Numbered from the stretch's first letter, positions 35,958 through 47,316 are shown. The stretch is DNA of 64,000 nt from Streptomyces seoulensis (GCF_022846655.1 NZ_AP025667.1:2641001-2705000); one strand, 5' to 3'. The notes: generated by a model from the letters alone, not told the origin. Translations and numbers: made by a program.

Positions 35958-36161
35958 TCATCGCGGGCTCTCCTTGCCCAGCCCTTTCCGGGCTGTCCTC
36001 TTCGTGGTCTTCGGCAGCTCGTACATCGGCAGGCCGCTCCCGCCGCGAGGAGCCTTCACTCGCGATACGGACTCGTTCAGGGCGACCATCAGGTCCAAGA
36101 GCTCTCCCAGTGCTGCCGACGGTTCGGCGCTGCTTACGGGTATCGACGGATCGCTGCTCAC
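35958..36161 (-). CDS. Small hypothetical protein with basic tail
   Basis: 67 residues: a helical middle (AALGELLDLMVALNESVSRV) and a Lys/Arg/Thr-rich end (PKTTKRTARKGLGKESPR). GTG start at 36161 with AAGGG upstream. It follows the 36194 gene on the same strand by 32 bp, so it is probably the second gene of that operon. Not recognised. Confidence 0.5.
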   Translation of the reverse strand: MSSDPSIPVSSAEPSAALGELLDLMVALNESVSRVKAPRGGSGLPMYELPKTTKRTARKGLGKESPR

Positions 36162-36193
36162 TGCATGACCCTTGCCCGGCGGCCGTCCATGCC

Positions 36194-37343
36194 TCAGCCA
36201 TCGAGGAGATCACCCTGGGGGAGGATTCCCGGCATGTAGCCCCTGGCAGGGGACAGATCCCGCCAGTCGAGGTCCCCCTCCTCCACGGACACCACTCGCC
36301 AGTCGTCCTCCTCGTTCATGCTGCGGAACGCCTCGTGCAGGAAGTCGGGGAGCACCTCGCTGTCCCGACGGCCCGGGCGGCGCCGGTCCTCAGGAACCGT
36401 CCAGTCTGCCGCGAAAAGAGTGCCGTCGATGTAGAGCGTGCGCTCCTGGCGAGGCCGGTGGCGGGCGAGCAGGCCCAGGATGTCGTCGCGAAGGCCCGCG
36501 ACTTCGTTGCGTCGAGCCGCCCGTTCCACACGCTGCAGCACCGGCGCCAAGACCCCGAGCGTCACGCCGAGCGCCGCGAAGCCAGCCACGACGTAGTCGC
36601 CCAGAATGAGTGGTTCCTGATGGGCGAAGGCGTCCAGGAACGGCGTGTAGTAGGCCAGCACATGTAGGTCCGGGTCGACGGGAAGGTCTACGGCGCGAGG
36701 GTCGGCTGTGTCCGGGTCGATCGCCGTCAGACGCATGGGGCTATGGGGGGAGGAGAAGTGCACCGCGCTCGCGTATGCGATCTTCGGCACTTCGCCCTTA
36801 ATGGTCTTGACTGTCCTCTTCTGTTCCTCCATGGCTTCGCGCAGTTTCTTCGTCAGCGGGCCTGAGCCGCCCTTGGCTTCCGCGACGACATAACCGCCGA
36901 CGGTCCGCTCTCCGAAGAAGTCCGCCCGGCTCCGGCCGGGGGCGAAGGTGAGGTTGTAGGCGGAGGCGTAGCGGGCGACGTGCATGAAGAACCGGACGGA
37001 TAGCTGCCTCTCGGCGAAGATCTGGCACATGGCCTGCCCCAGGGTGTAGGACAGCATGCCCTTCTCGGAGGGGTCGAGTTCGCGGGCGAGGTCGGTACGT
37101 GTGATGCGACGGATCGGATCATCGCTCCAGTTGAGATAGGCGGGCAGGACCGCCACCCTGTGGCACCACTCGTACGCCGATGGCCTCCCGTGCTTGGTTT
37201 GGTCGTACGGGGCCCTGCCCGTGATGAACAACGCGCGCCAAGTCTTGCGGCAGGACTGGCAGAGCCTGCTTGACGGGGACTCCGGTACTGGCTGGGAAGA
37301 GCGTGGCATCGGTGCGCACGTGCGCGGGGCCATTGAAGAACAT
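36194..37343 (-). CDS. Hypothetical protein with a possible nuclease-like EAK motif; N-terminus unresolved
   Basis: The body reads ALFITGRAPYDQTKHGRPSA, LNWSDDPIRRITRTDLAREL, and ADFFGERTVGGYVVAEAKGG, an Asp...Glu-x-Lys pattern like PD-(D/E)XK sites. The C-terminal half carries a hydrophobic stretch (VVAGFAALGVTLGVLAPVL) and DWRVVSVEEGDLDWRDLSP. The in-frame region upstream of about 37265 is arginine-rich noise, while another frame gives a natural start (ATG 37343, MFFNGPAHVRTDATLFPAST). A one- or two-base indel near 37265 would join it to LCQSCRKTW, so the gene may be frameshifted. An in-frame codon at 37561 is unlikely. Confidence 0.5.
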
Positions 37344-37603
37344 CGTCGCCGCTTTCCGGTTTCAGGGCCGTCATACACCGACCGTGAGGATCGTCGTACC
37401 GGCATCTCTCTATCACCCTGGTCCGCAGTCCGCCCCGGCATCAGCGGAGACGGAAGCGATCCCCCGGGAACCCTGGCTCGCCGCATGGCTCCGGCCACGC
37501 CAGGCGCCTGTGTCCGCGTGCCGCCCTGATGGCGACGGGCGCGTCGGACCGCGCCGGCCATCAGTCACCGAAGCGACCCACGACAGCCGTATGTTGCTGG
37601 AAA

Positions 37604-37760
37604 GTGAGCGTCGGCGTGGGCCACCACATCATCCGGATCTGTGAGCGACAAGGCGTCCCTGTCCTCGCCGACCGCGCCTATACCGGCGCCGGCCCTCCAC
37701 GTCGCCGCCGGCCTCAAACGACCACCCGGGGGCGAACTCACCCGACGTTGCGCTACCGCG
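37604..37760 (+). pseudogene. Fragment of an IS5-like transposase
   Basis: Reads HHIIRICERQGVPVLADRAY, then TGAG, and in a neighbouring frame VAAGLKRPPGGELT: the second catalytic Asp region of IS5-type (ISL/Tnp_DDE_1) transposases. It is under 60 codons, frameshifted and lacks both ends. Confidence 0.65.
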
Positions 37761-37829
37761 GTCCTCCAGCGAAGACGGCGGTGTCCGAGTCCCGATCCGG
37801 GAACCGGCGACCAGTTGTAGGCTCCCGCC

Positions 37830-38147
37830 ATGCCGATCTTTGAATACCGGTGCGAAGCCGCGAACTTGAAGGTGCTAGCACGGGAAATAGAGGCGGATCA
37901 GCACCTCGCCGGAAAGTGCTCTCTCGCCCTCACGCCCCTGCAGCAGAACAGGCGCGACTCCTTACGCCACGCCCACTGGGCGGAGATCTCCATCTCCGTC
38001 GCCGCCGGACTGGCCACGAACACCCTGTATGACGCCTTGAAGGCATTGGTCGAGCGGGCGCGTGACCGGGGGCCAGTGGAGGAGGCGCCTCCTCGACCGG
38101 AAGACGACGACCAGGGTGCGGACGGCTCGGAAGGGGTGAACCGGTGA
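37830..38147 (+). CDS. Small protein upstream of and coupled to the HExxH gene
   Basis: 105 residues. It has a helical middle (HWAEISISVAAGLATNTLYDALKALVERA) and an acidic Pro-rich tail ending EGVNR. Its stop overlaps the GTG start of the next gene by four bases (GTGA). Not recognised; likely a partner or regulator of the HExxH protein. Confidence 0.62.
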   Translation: MPIFEYRCEAANLKVLAREIEADQHLAGKCSLALTPLQQNRRDSLRHAHWAEISISVAAGLATNTLYDALKALVERARDRGPVEEAPPRPEDDDQGADGSEGVNR

Positions 38148-39595
38148 CCGTCCACTCTCCACGTCTGCGGAACTCGAGCGGCGCCGAGTTGAATCTGCGC
38201 AGCCAGATCCTCTTCCAGGATCAGACCCGCACGCGCACCAGCGATCTTGTGACGGCGGTCGGCTCCTGGCACAAGACCTACGTCCACGAGAGCAGCCACT
38301 GGGCGCGATATCACGGATCCACTGTCGGCATTCTTCTGAGCCTGCTGCGGCGCACGAGGGACCAGTTGGCCGCGTACACGATCTCTCACCTGCCCCGGCA
38401 AGACGTGGAGCATCTCCACGAGGACCGGAGCAGCGGACTCCCCTTTTTCTCCCTCGAGCGCTACCCCAAGCACGCCCAGGGGGAACTGAAATACAGCGAA
38501 TTGGATTGGCTCAACCTCTACTTCGCCTACTACCTCCTCTTGGACCCGGAGGGTCTGACGGAGTTCGACACCGCCACCTGGGACACGCGGGCGGCAATGG
38601 AGCACTCCCTCGAAGACATGTGGCGCCAGGGTGCGGGCATGGAGATGGTCGAGTGTCCCGATGACGTACGCGTCGGCATCGACGGGCCCCTGAAGCTCGT
38701 GCACACCTCCGAGGGCCCGCTCACCACTCGCGTCCTCTTCGAGTGCGCGGCGGTGCTCGACGAACTCTTCCAGTTCGAGGGCGCCTTCATACGGAAAGCT
38801 GACCCGGCGCTGCGCGAGTTCTTGCTCGAGGTGCTGAACGGCGAGTATGGGATGCCGTGTCGCCTGGCACGTGCTCTCGCAGGGTGCACCCTCGGCGGAA
38901 GTACCGTCCTGGCCCTCATCGACTTCGCACTGAACCCTGTGGTGCCGGGCTTGAACTCCGACGACCCGTCCGTCGACTGGAAAGAGCTCTACCCTCCCTA
39001 CCGGTTCGTGACGGCAGCCAAGGCGATGACGGGCTGGGAGACGGACCTGGAGTTCCAGTATCCGAGCCACGAGGCGACGGTCCACTTCCAGCACGTGCTG
39101 GCCAAGCGCAGTGGGCTCCGGATGGGAAGCGTGGCTTCCCGTCTATCCGACCTCTCGACCCTCCGGGAAGCCGCCACGGCCCCCATGCACCTGTCCGCGC
39201 GTACGCCTGCCGTGTCCCTCATGTGCGCTTCACGTCTGCTTGCCCTGCGGGAAAGAGACGTCTGTTCGATCTCGCACTACGGCGTCAATTTCCTGGGCGA
39301 GAGAGCGACCAGGTTCATCAAGCCCGACCGGGACATGCAGTGGCTGTTCCCGGTGTTCCAGGTGAGTCAAGGTGAGTACCGGTGGCCGGCGGAGCACGTG
39401 GGCCTCGATGAGGCGACGGACCTACTGATAGGTGCCGCGGTGGCGTCGGCGTACGACGACATCCTGCACGGCGTCGGCCCTCTCGCTCACGACCACCTTC
39501 CCCGCAGCCTCTTCGACGACGTCGGACAAGTCGAAGCGCTGAACCAGGTCCTCAAGGACTCGACGGGACTGGACATAGGCTGGCATCGGACCTGA
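38144..39595 (+). CDS. Putative zinc metallopeptidase-like protein (HExxH)
   Basis: 483 residues with TYVHESSHWARYHGST at about 44-60, giving HExxH (His48, Glu49, His52), the zinc-binding and catalytic motif of gluzincin-type peptidases; a third ligand is not clear. The rest is soluble and helical: LDWLNLYFAYYLLLDPEGLT, FECAAVLDELFQFEGAFI, LSARTPAVSLMCASRLLAL. It resembles no family I can name. Start GTG overlaps the upstream gene. The OLD gene follows after 330 bp on the same strand. A single HExxH match can be accidental, so a protease role is tentative. Confidence 0.55.
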   Translation: MTVHSPRLRNSSGAELNLRSQILFQDQTRTRTSDLVTAVGSWHKTYVHESSHWARYHGSTVGILLSLLRRTRDQLAAYTISHLPRQDVEHLHEDRSSGLPFFSLERYPKHAQGELKYSELDWLNLYFAYYLLLDPEGLTEFDTATWDTRAAMEHSLEDMWRQGAGMEMVECPDDVRVGIDGPLKLVHTSEGPLTTRVLFECAAVLDELFQFEGAFIRKADPALREFLLEVLNGEYGMPCRLARALAGCTLGGSTVLALIDFALNPVVPGLNSDDPSVDWKELYPPYRFVTAAKAMTGWETDLEFQYPSHEATVHFQHVLAKRSGLRMGSVASRLSDLSTLREAATAPMHLSARTPAVSLMCASRLLALRERDVCSISHYGVNFLGERATRFIKPDRDMQWLFPVFQVSQGEYRWPAEHVGLDEATDLLIGAAVASAYDDILHGVGPLAHDHLPRSLFDDVGQVEALNQVLKDSTGLDIGWHRT

Positions 39596-39925
39596 TGCGG
39601 ACCCATTCACCGCTCCTGGTGCAACGCCTTCGCTGAGCACCGGTCACGCTGTGCGCCTCGTACATGGCCATCCCTCACCCGGTCCGTCGGCCTATGAGGT
39701 GGTGGCCGCATGGGTGCCGTATCTCGAACATTCGGGAGTGAATTCAGATCGATAGGTGACCGAAACTGAATCAAATGCGACCGCTGTGCATTTAGAGAAT
39801 TATGGTGACAAGATGCGGCCCCAGATCCTGAGGGGGTGACGGCATCTCATGGGGCTTGTGGCTTCCTTTGCTGTGTGTTCCCGCCGGACGTCCCAGGGTG
39901 TGTACGAGCGCAGCAAGGAGCCGCG
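39596..39925. other. 330-bp gap before the OLD/UvrD pair
   Basis: No gene is supported. It is more AT-rich than its neighbours (for example around 39740-39815), so it probably holds the promoter for the nuclease/helicase pair. Confidence 0.45.
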
Positions 39926-42088
39926 ATGACCCAGCCCAGTGATCCGCGTGCCATCCCAGGCCCGCGAGACGGCTCCGCCGAACCACACGGGACCGTAGTC
40001 CCGGTGCCGCCTCGGCTCACCAAGGCGGTCATCCGCAACTTCCGGCTGCTCCGCAGAACCGAGCTTTCCTTCACGGACAAGGTGACACTGTGCGTCGGCC
40101 GCAACAACACGGGAAAGACCTCGCTGGCAAAACTGTTCGAATTCTTCGTGGCGAGGAAGAAGGCCGCGCTGCGCATCGAGGACTTCTCCGCCGACTGCTA
40201 CGAGGAGTTCCTCGCCGCCCATCGCCTCTTCGCCTCGGGTGAGGCGGAGCAGGCGCGCGACACGGTTCCGGAAGTCACCCTCACCCTCCACATCTCCTAC
40301 GACAAGGACTGCGGCCAGTACGGACCCCTGGCCCCCTTCGTGGTGGACCTCGATCCCGACTGCTCCGAGGTGGTGATCAGGTTCGCCTTCGCGTTGGGGG
40401 AAGGTGCGCTGGAGGAGTTCTTCGGCGGCGTGCCGGTGGGGCCGGATGCCACGGCCACGCTTGAGCAGCTGGGCAGAGGCATCCCGAAGCACTTCGAGAT
40501 GTCGGTGATGGCGGTCGACCCGACCGATGAGGCGAACGTCCGACCGGTCGACCTCGCGGACGTGCGCACCCTGGTGAGGGTGGACTTCGTCGAGGCGCAG
40601 CGAGGGCTGGACGACGAGAGCGACGGGCATGCCGCACCAATCGGAGCGGTCTTCGAGCAACTGCTGACCGCAGCGGAGAAGAGCCAGAACGCGACGTGGC
40701 TGGAGGAGCTCGCCGCGAACATCGACAGGACACTCGTGGACACCTCCGGCAGTCTCGACAGCAGCCTCCAGAAGGTCCGCGAACGGGTGGCGCCGACGTT
40801 GAAGGCATTCGGCTATCCGGGTCTGGCCAACCAGGAGTTCGTCACGGCCGCCCGGCTGGACTCCAAGAGACTGCTCAGGAACTTCGCGCGCATTCACTAT
40901 CCGGGAGTGGCCGGTGTGCGGTTCCCGGAGTCGTACAACGGCCTCGGTACGCGGAACTTGGTGATGATTCTGCTCAGGCTCTTCACTTGCTACCGCGACC
41001 ACACGGCGACCTCTCCCGAGTCGGGGATCCATCTCGTCTTCCTGGAGGAACCGGAGGCCCATCTGCATCCGCAGATGCAGGAGGCGTTCATCCAGCGACT
41101 CACGTACTCCGTCAATCTGTTCCCCCGGATCGACGCGCAGATGAGAGCGACGATGCCCGGGCAAAAGGGAGCGGTCGAGGAGAGCAGCACCGCAATCGAC
41201 AGCAGCCCCCGGTGGAACGCTCAGTTCGTGGTGACCACCCACTCGGCACACGTGGCCAACCGAGGACACTTCTCCGACATCCGGTACTTCCGGAAGGAGG
41301 AGGACACCGTGGAGAGCGGAAGCGAGCCGGGGCCGGCCCGCACCTTCATCAAGGACCTGTCCCAGGTGACCGGCGACGAGAGGTTCCTCCGCAAGTACCT
41401 GACCCTCACCCGGGCCGACCTCTACTTCGCGGACAAGGCCATCCTCGTCGAGGGCGCCAGCGAGCGTATCTTCGTCCCGGCTGCGGAGGAGAAGCTGGCG
41501 GCGAGGAGGCCCGGAGAGACGCCCCAGCACCAGTACGTGACCTTGATGGAGGTCGGCGGGGCGCATGCCCACAGGTTCTATCCGCTGCTGAAGGTCCTCG
41601 GGATCCCAGCCCTGATCATCACGGATCTTGATCCCGTCGACGACAGGGAGCCCAAGATCCGCAAATGCCTGGTGTCCGAATCCGGACGCACGTCCAACCA
41701 GTCCATCAGGGCGTGGTCCCCCGAGATGGCCGACATCACGGTGGCCGAGCTGCTGCAGCGGGCCGAGACGGACCCGCCGATCGCCGGCGGCAGCATGTGC
41801 CTCGCCTACCAGGTGCCGGAGGAGCCCGGCGGTCCGTGCGGCCGCACTTTCGAGGACGCCTTCGCGCTGGCCAACCGGGGCCTGTTCGGTATCCCCACGG
41901 GTGCCGCTCCCGCCGAGGAACTGGAACAACAGGCCCGTAGCAGCCTGGAGACCAGGCGCAGCAAGGTCGACTTCGCCCTCGACCACGTCCTCGGAGACCA
42001 CGACTGGCAGGTCCCGAAGTACATCAGGCGCGGCCTCGAGTGGCTCATGGCACAGGACGGGACGGCGACGAAGGTGGACGTCCAGTGA
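39926..42088 (+). CDS. OLD-family ATPase/TOPRIM nuclease (GajA-like)
   Basis: 720 residues. The N-terminal ABC-type ATPase begins KAVIRNFRLLRRTELSF, with Walker A GRNNTGKTSL (58-67) and, after an inserted helical region, GLGTRNLVMILL, Walker B HLVFLEEPEAHLHPQ (about 368-382) and the switch His in VVTTHSAHVANRG. The C-terminal TOPRIM domain shows ILVEGASERIF (506-516, Glu509) and ITDLDP (Asp567, Asp569). Overcoming-lysogenization-defect enzymes of this build are DNA nucleases. ATG 39926 has AAGGAG upstream. It overlaps the helicase gene by four bases, the GajA-GajB order. GajA is shorter (about 580), so this is a Gabija-like variant. Confidence 0.85.
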   Translation: MTQPSDPRAIPGPRDGSAEPHGTVVPVPPRLTKAVIRNFRLLRRTELSFTDKVTLCVGRNNTGKTSLAKLFEFFVARKKAALRIEDFSADCYEEFLAAHRLFASGEAEQARDTVPEVTLTLHISYDKDCGQYGPLAPFVVDLDPDCSEVVIRFAFALGEGALEEFFGGVPVGPDATATLEQLGRGIPKHFEMSVMAVDPTDEANVRPVDLADVRTLVRVDFVEAQRGLDDESDGHAAPIGAVFEQLLTAAEKSQNATWLEELAANIDRTLVDTSGSLDSSLQKVRERVAPTLKAFGYPGLANQEFVTAARLDSKRLLRNFARIHYPGVAGVRFPESYNGLGTRNLVMILLRLFTCYRDHTATSPESGIHLVFLEEPEAHLHPQMQEAFIQRLTYSVNLFPRIDAQMRATMPGQKGAVEESSTAIDSSPRWNAQFVVTTHSAHVANRGHFSDIRYFRKEEDTVESGSEPGPARTFIKDLSQVTGDERFLRKYLTLTRADLYFADKAILVEGASERIFVPAAEEKLAARRPGETPQHQYVTLMEVGGAHAHRFYPLLKVLGIPALIITDLDPVDDREPKIRKCLVSESGRTSNQSIRAWSPEMADITVAELLQRAETDPPIAGGSMCLAYQVPEEPGGPCGRTFEDAFALANRGLFGIPTGAAPAEELEQQARSSLETRRSKVDFALDHVLGDHDWQVPKYIRRGLEWLMAQDGTATKVDVQ

Positions 42089-43899
42089 CGACCGAGGCGC
42101 AAGATGTCACGCACACGATCCTGACGGCTCTCCAGGCGGGCCGTCACTTCAAGGTGGAGGCCGGTGCCGGCGCGGGCAAGACCAGCTCACTGATCGAGGC
42201 GCTCCAGAGCATCCTGGCTGACCGCCCCCGCTACCTCCCGCGGCCCCACCAGCGCATCGCCTGCGTCACCTACACCAATGTGGCCCGCGACGAGATCATC
42301 AGCCGTACCGACCGCAGCCCGTACGTGTTCGCCGAAACCATCCATGGTTTCCTGTGGCAGCTGCTCTCCCCTTTCCGCAAGCACCTGTTGCGCCACATCG
42401 TCGAGCTGGACATCATGCTGTCGAAGATGGAGGGCCACACCTCACTGGACGGCTACACCGTCGAGTACAGCACCGGCTTCCAGAAAGTGGACCACGACAG
42501 CCGTCGCGTGCAGCTGGGTCACAACGATCTGCCCATCCTCGCGAGGGCGTTTTTCGCCCTTCCCAAGTTCCGGGCCCTGGCTGCCGACCGGTTCCCGATC
42601 GTCTTCGTGGACGAGTACCAGGACACCCCCGCCGGTCTGGCGGAGGCCATGCTGGGCACGCCGGGCGATGAGGCCACCGCGCGCGGCCCCCTCTGCGGCT
42701 TCTTCGGGGACCATTGGCAGCAGATTTACGACAACGCGTGCGGGGCACTCGAGGACGCCCGCCCGACACCGGTCTTCAGACGGCGCAATCGGCGCTCGCA
42801 GCGCGCCGTCGTGAACCTCCTGAACACGATGCGTCCCGAATTGACGCAGACCATAGCGTCAGGAGTTGGCGAGGGCACCGTCGCCGTCTATCACACCAAC
42901 GAATGGGCCGGGACGAGGCTCACTCACCACCGGAAGGGTCAGCTCGGCTGGGACGCGGCCCACGCGGCTCGGAAATGGGTACTGGACGACGTCCGCGACC
43001 GGTTATGGAGCACCGGGGCATCCGGTCACGATGCCCAGGCGCGGGCGGAGGAGCCCAGCACGAAGATCCTCATGCTCACGCACGAGACGATCGCCGGCGA
43101 ACTGGGATATCAGAAGCTCCACGGGGCCTTTCGGCGCAACGATTCCTACGTGAGGAAGGAGGACCACGCCATGGCCTTCTTCATGGACACGCTGGAACCG
43201 GCCCTGCTCCACCACCGGAACAAGCGCTACGGCGCGATGTTCGACGCACTCGACCCCCGTGGCCGCCCACCCATCAACTCGTCGGCCGACAAGCAGGAAT
43301 GGATGGCGTTCCTGACGAAACTGGGGGAGGCCCGCAAGACTGGAACGGTCGGCGACGTCCTCGACCTCTGTCTTGAGCAGCAGCTCTTCGACGGCCTGGG
43401 GAAGGTGCGCGAGCGTCACCGGAAGGCCGTGTCACCATCCGGCACCGACCCGCAGGCTGTGAGTGACGACAAGGCCGAAGCCCGGGCGGTGGCGCGGTCG
43501 AAGGAGTACCAACAACTGCGCCATGTGCCGTACGCGGAGTTGCTGGCGTTGAACGAGCACCTCGGCGGCGGCACGCCCTTCGCCACACAACACGGAGTCA
43601 AGGGAATGGAGTTCAACCGGGTCCTCGCCGTGGTCAGCAAGGGACACTCCCGATTCCAGATCCCCGAGATGCTGGCTAACTTCTCCCGGCGTGACGAACT
43701 GATGGACAAGGAACTGGAGGCGTTCATCAGGGCACGCAACCTGTTCTACGTGGCATGCTCACGGGCCAGAGAGCACCTGGCCATCCTCTTCACCACGAAA
43801 CTTGAGCCCGCTGCACTGGACACCCTCCGGGACTGGGTCGGCGAGTCGCGGGTCACGGCGCTGCGGTTCGACGGGGATACGGTGGTGGGTGGCGAATGA
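42085..43899 (+). CDS. UvrD/PcrA-like SF1 helicase (GajB-like)
   Basis: 604 residues. Motif I is AGAGAGKTSSLIEAL (about 24-38), Ia VTYTNVARDEI, II VFVDEYQDTPAG, III GFFGDHWQQIYDN, a degenerate motif V region (TQHGVKGMEFNRVLAV), and VI ARNLFYVACSRAREHLAIL. GTG start (42085) is within the OLD stop (GTGA), so translation is coupled. In Gabija, GajB partners the GajA nuclease to sense nucleic acids released during phage infection. The same role is inferred here from order and fold. Confidence 0.85.
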   Translation: MTTEAQDVTHTILTALQAGRHFKVEAGAGAGKTSSLIEALQSILADRPRYLPRPHQRIACVTYTNVARDEIISRTDRSPYVFAETIHGFLWQLLSPFRKHLLRHIVELDIMLSKMEGHTSLDGYTVEYSTGFQKVDHDSRRVQLGHNDLPILARAFFALPKFRALAADRFPIVFVDEYQDTPAGLAEAMLGTPGDEATARGPLCGFFGDHWQQIYDNACGALEDARPTPVFRRRNRRSQRAVVNLLNTMRPELTQTIASGVGEGTVAVYHTNEWAGTRLTHHRKGQLGWDAAHAARKWVLDDVRDRLWSTGASGHDAQARAEEPSTKILMLTHETIAGELGYQKLHGAFRRNDSYVRKEDHAMAFFMDTLEPALLHHRNKRYGAMFDALDPRGRPPINSSADKQEWMAFLTKLGEARKTGTVGDVLDLCLEQQLFDGLGKVRERHRKAVSPSGTDPQAVSDDKAEARAVARSKEYQQLRHVPYAELLALNEHLGGGTPFATQHGVKGMEFNRVLAVVSKGHSRFQIPEMLANFSRRDELMDKELEAFIRARNLFYVACSRAREHLAILFTTKLEPAALDTLRDWVGESRVTALRFDGDTVVGGE

Positions 43900-44367
43900 G
43901 GGACGAGGCAGGCCGGATGGATCCCCAAGCCAACCCCGACAAGGGATGCCCTGGGTTGCTGGTCGCCCGGATGCGATCGCCTCATGACGACCTCGGGCAG
44001 CTCCCGGTCGCCCAAGATCACGGAGGAGGTGGGCGAAGGTCGGAGCGCCGGTCAAACACCGGATCGCCTCGCAGGCCGTGGTCATCCGCACCGACGCATG
44101 GCTCACCGAAACACCGCTCGCCCCCACCAGGACCGTACGCTTCACCCGCATCTGACCCTACTAGCACTGGATTCGCCAACGGTGTCCTTCAAGGGACGCC
44201 ACCGGCGTATGCGGCACTGACACGGCCTTGTTCACGCCGGGTGCGGCTCGCGGGGTGACGTTCTCCAGCACAAATTTGGTCCGTGACTGGTCCGAGTGGA
44301 ACTCCACTGGGCGCCAGAGAGTAACTAGAAGAACCCGACTGATTGTATTGGGTAGCTATCGTGTCGG
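43900..44367. other. Island right arm without a supported gene
   Basis: About 470 bp after the helicase. Frames here are proline- and arginine-rich noise. It contains the second copy of the 26-bp repeat (44211-44236) and then AT-richer DNA up to the terminator at 44368. Confidence 0.5.
44211..44236. repeat. Direct repeat copy 2 (partner at 35911-35937)
   Basis: GCGGCACTGAC then ACGGCCTTGTTCACG, same orientation as copy 1 with one base fewer. Confidence 0.55.
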
Positions 44368-44400
44368 GTTGCCTGGAGCGCATCGGTGCCTCCAGGCAAC
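44368..44400 (-). terminator. Element-supplied terminator for aldehyde dehydrogenase
   Basis: GTTGCCTGGAG and CTCCAGGCAAC form a perfect 11-bp stem with an 11-base loop, starting 2 bp after the gene's stop codon. The displaced original terminator is at 15691-15735. Confidence 0.88.
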
Positions 44401-44401
44401 C

Positions 44402-45925
<1,524 letters not shown>

Positions 45926-45981
45926 GCTGGTCTGCCTCCCGGTGCAGCGCTGCCCGCCGTTGGGCAGCTCCCGTCGTGAGG

Positions 45982-47316
45982 CTAGACAGGCGGACGTTGC
46001 GAGTATGTTGCACCGCTGGTCGCCCAAGGAGTCCGGCGGACGTCGGAGCGGCGGCTCGGCAGCCCTGATACGGCCAGTTCGGCTTCCAGCGCCGCAAGTC
46101 GTGCCCGCACGGGAGCCGTCGGCCGCACTGCCGCCAGAGCCTGCCAGGCCAGCAGGTCGTGCTCGCCCCAGGGTGCGTGCGCCCAGTCCGCCAGCAGGTC
46201 CGGGTCGCTGCGGGTGATCAGCGCCGTCCGCAGGGCGCTCGCGAGTCGACGCCGCAGCCGCACGACGGCGGGTGCCTGGGAGCCCGGCAACAGCGGACCC
46301 CGGTACGCCCGTGCCGCGGCCGTGAGCGCACCCGTCTCCAGTTGCCGCTCCACCAGCGTCGCGTCGCACTCGACCGGCAGGGACAGCCGGTACGGACGGG
46401 ATGCCAGCAGCCCGGGTGGCAGCAGCGGACGCAGCCTGGCCAGCTCGGCGCGCAACGTCACCGGTGTCACCGACTCGTCCGCGTACAGCGCGCACAGCAG
46501 CTCGTCCCCGGACATGCCCTCGGGGTGGCGGGCTAGGAGCACGAGAATCTCACTGTGCCGACGGCTCAGCCTGATCCTGCGGCCGCCTCCTAGGCGGAGT
46601 TCCGCCTCGTCCCGGCCCAGGGCGCTCAGCGTGATGCTGTTCTCCGTCTGCCTCGGTGGGGTGAGCAGGGTGAGCTGGGACTCGGCCGCGCGTGCCACCG
46701 CCTGTACGAAGCCCAGGCTGTGCGGATGGGCCAGGCCGTCCCCTCCGGTGATGTCGACGGCCCCCAGCACCCGGCCGGTGTGCGGATCGTGGATCGGCGC
46801 GGCCGCGCAGGTCCACGGCTGCACCCGCCTTATGAAGTGCTCCGCCGCGAAGACCTGCACCGGACGGTCCACGGCCACCGCCGTGCCCGGCGCATTGGTG
46901 CCTACAGCCGCCTCCGACCAGCGCGCACCCGCCACGAAGTTCATCCGGTCCGCCAGCCGCAGCGTCGTCGCGTGCCCTTCGACCCACATCAGCCTGCCGT
47001 GCGCGTCGCACACCGCCAGCAGATGCGAGCCGTCGGCGGCGAACGTGCCCACCAGTTCCCGGACCAGCGGCATGACCTGGGCCAGGGGGTGCTCGGCGCG
47101 GTAGGCGCCGAGGTCGTCATCGGTCAGTTCCACGCTCGCCGTGCCGTCGGGCCCCACGCCGGCCCGCGCACTGCGCCGCCATGACTCGGCCACCACGGGT
47201 CGGACCGGGCGCGGAACGGTGCCGACGGTCGTGAACGTCTCATGCGCCCGATGCAGCGCTCGAACTCTTTCGCCTGGGTCGGCTCCCGGCTCAAGAGCCA
47301 CCCACTGATCGGTCAA
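45982..47316 (-). CDS. GAF-domain transcriptional regulator with a C-terminal winged-helix domain
   Basis: 444 residues. An N-terminal region ([17 protein letters not shown]) and GAF domain (about 70-210: [36 protein letters not shown]) match activators of acetaldehyde/alcohol dehydrogenase genes. The C-terminal part (about 250-330) is a winged helix: [20 protein letters not shown], followed by [15 protein letters not shown]. It lacks the sigma-54 AAA domain of AcoR-type proteins, as in actinobacteria. It lies directly upstream of the aldehyde dehydrogenase on the same strand (56 bp), so it probably controls it. Confidence 0.82.
   Translation of the reverse strand: MTDQWVALEPGADPGERVRALHRAHETFTTVGTVPRPVRPVVAESWRRSARAGVGPDGTASVELTDDDLGAYRAEHPLAQVMPLVRELVGTFAADGSHLLAVCDAHGRLMWVEGHATTLRLADRMNFVAGARWSEAAVGTNAPGTAVAVDRPVQVFAAEHFIRRVQPWTCAAAPIHDPHTGRVLGAVDITGGDGLAHPHSLGFVQAVARAAESQLTLLTPPRQTENSITLSALGRDEAELRLGGGRRIRLSRRHSEILVLLARHPEGMSGDELLCALYADESVTPVTLRAELARLRPLLPPGLLASRPYRLSLPVECDATLVERQLETGALTAAARAYRGPLLPGSQAPAVVRLRRRLASALRTALITRSDPDLLADWAHAPWGEHDLLAWQALAAVRPTAPVRARLAALEAELAVSGLPSRRSDVRRTPWATSGATYSQRPPV

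Noticed and set aside
39800..42001. 733-codon open frame opposite the OLD gene, and similar long frames opposite aldehyde dehydrogenase and xylB
   Set aside because: Composition is typical of antisense frames in high-GC DNA; no start sites or motifs.
39926..43899. Calling the pair canonical GajA/GajB
   Set aside because: Fold and order agree, but both proteins are clearly longer than the characterised pair, so it is called Gabija-like only.
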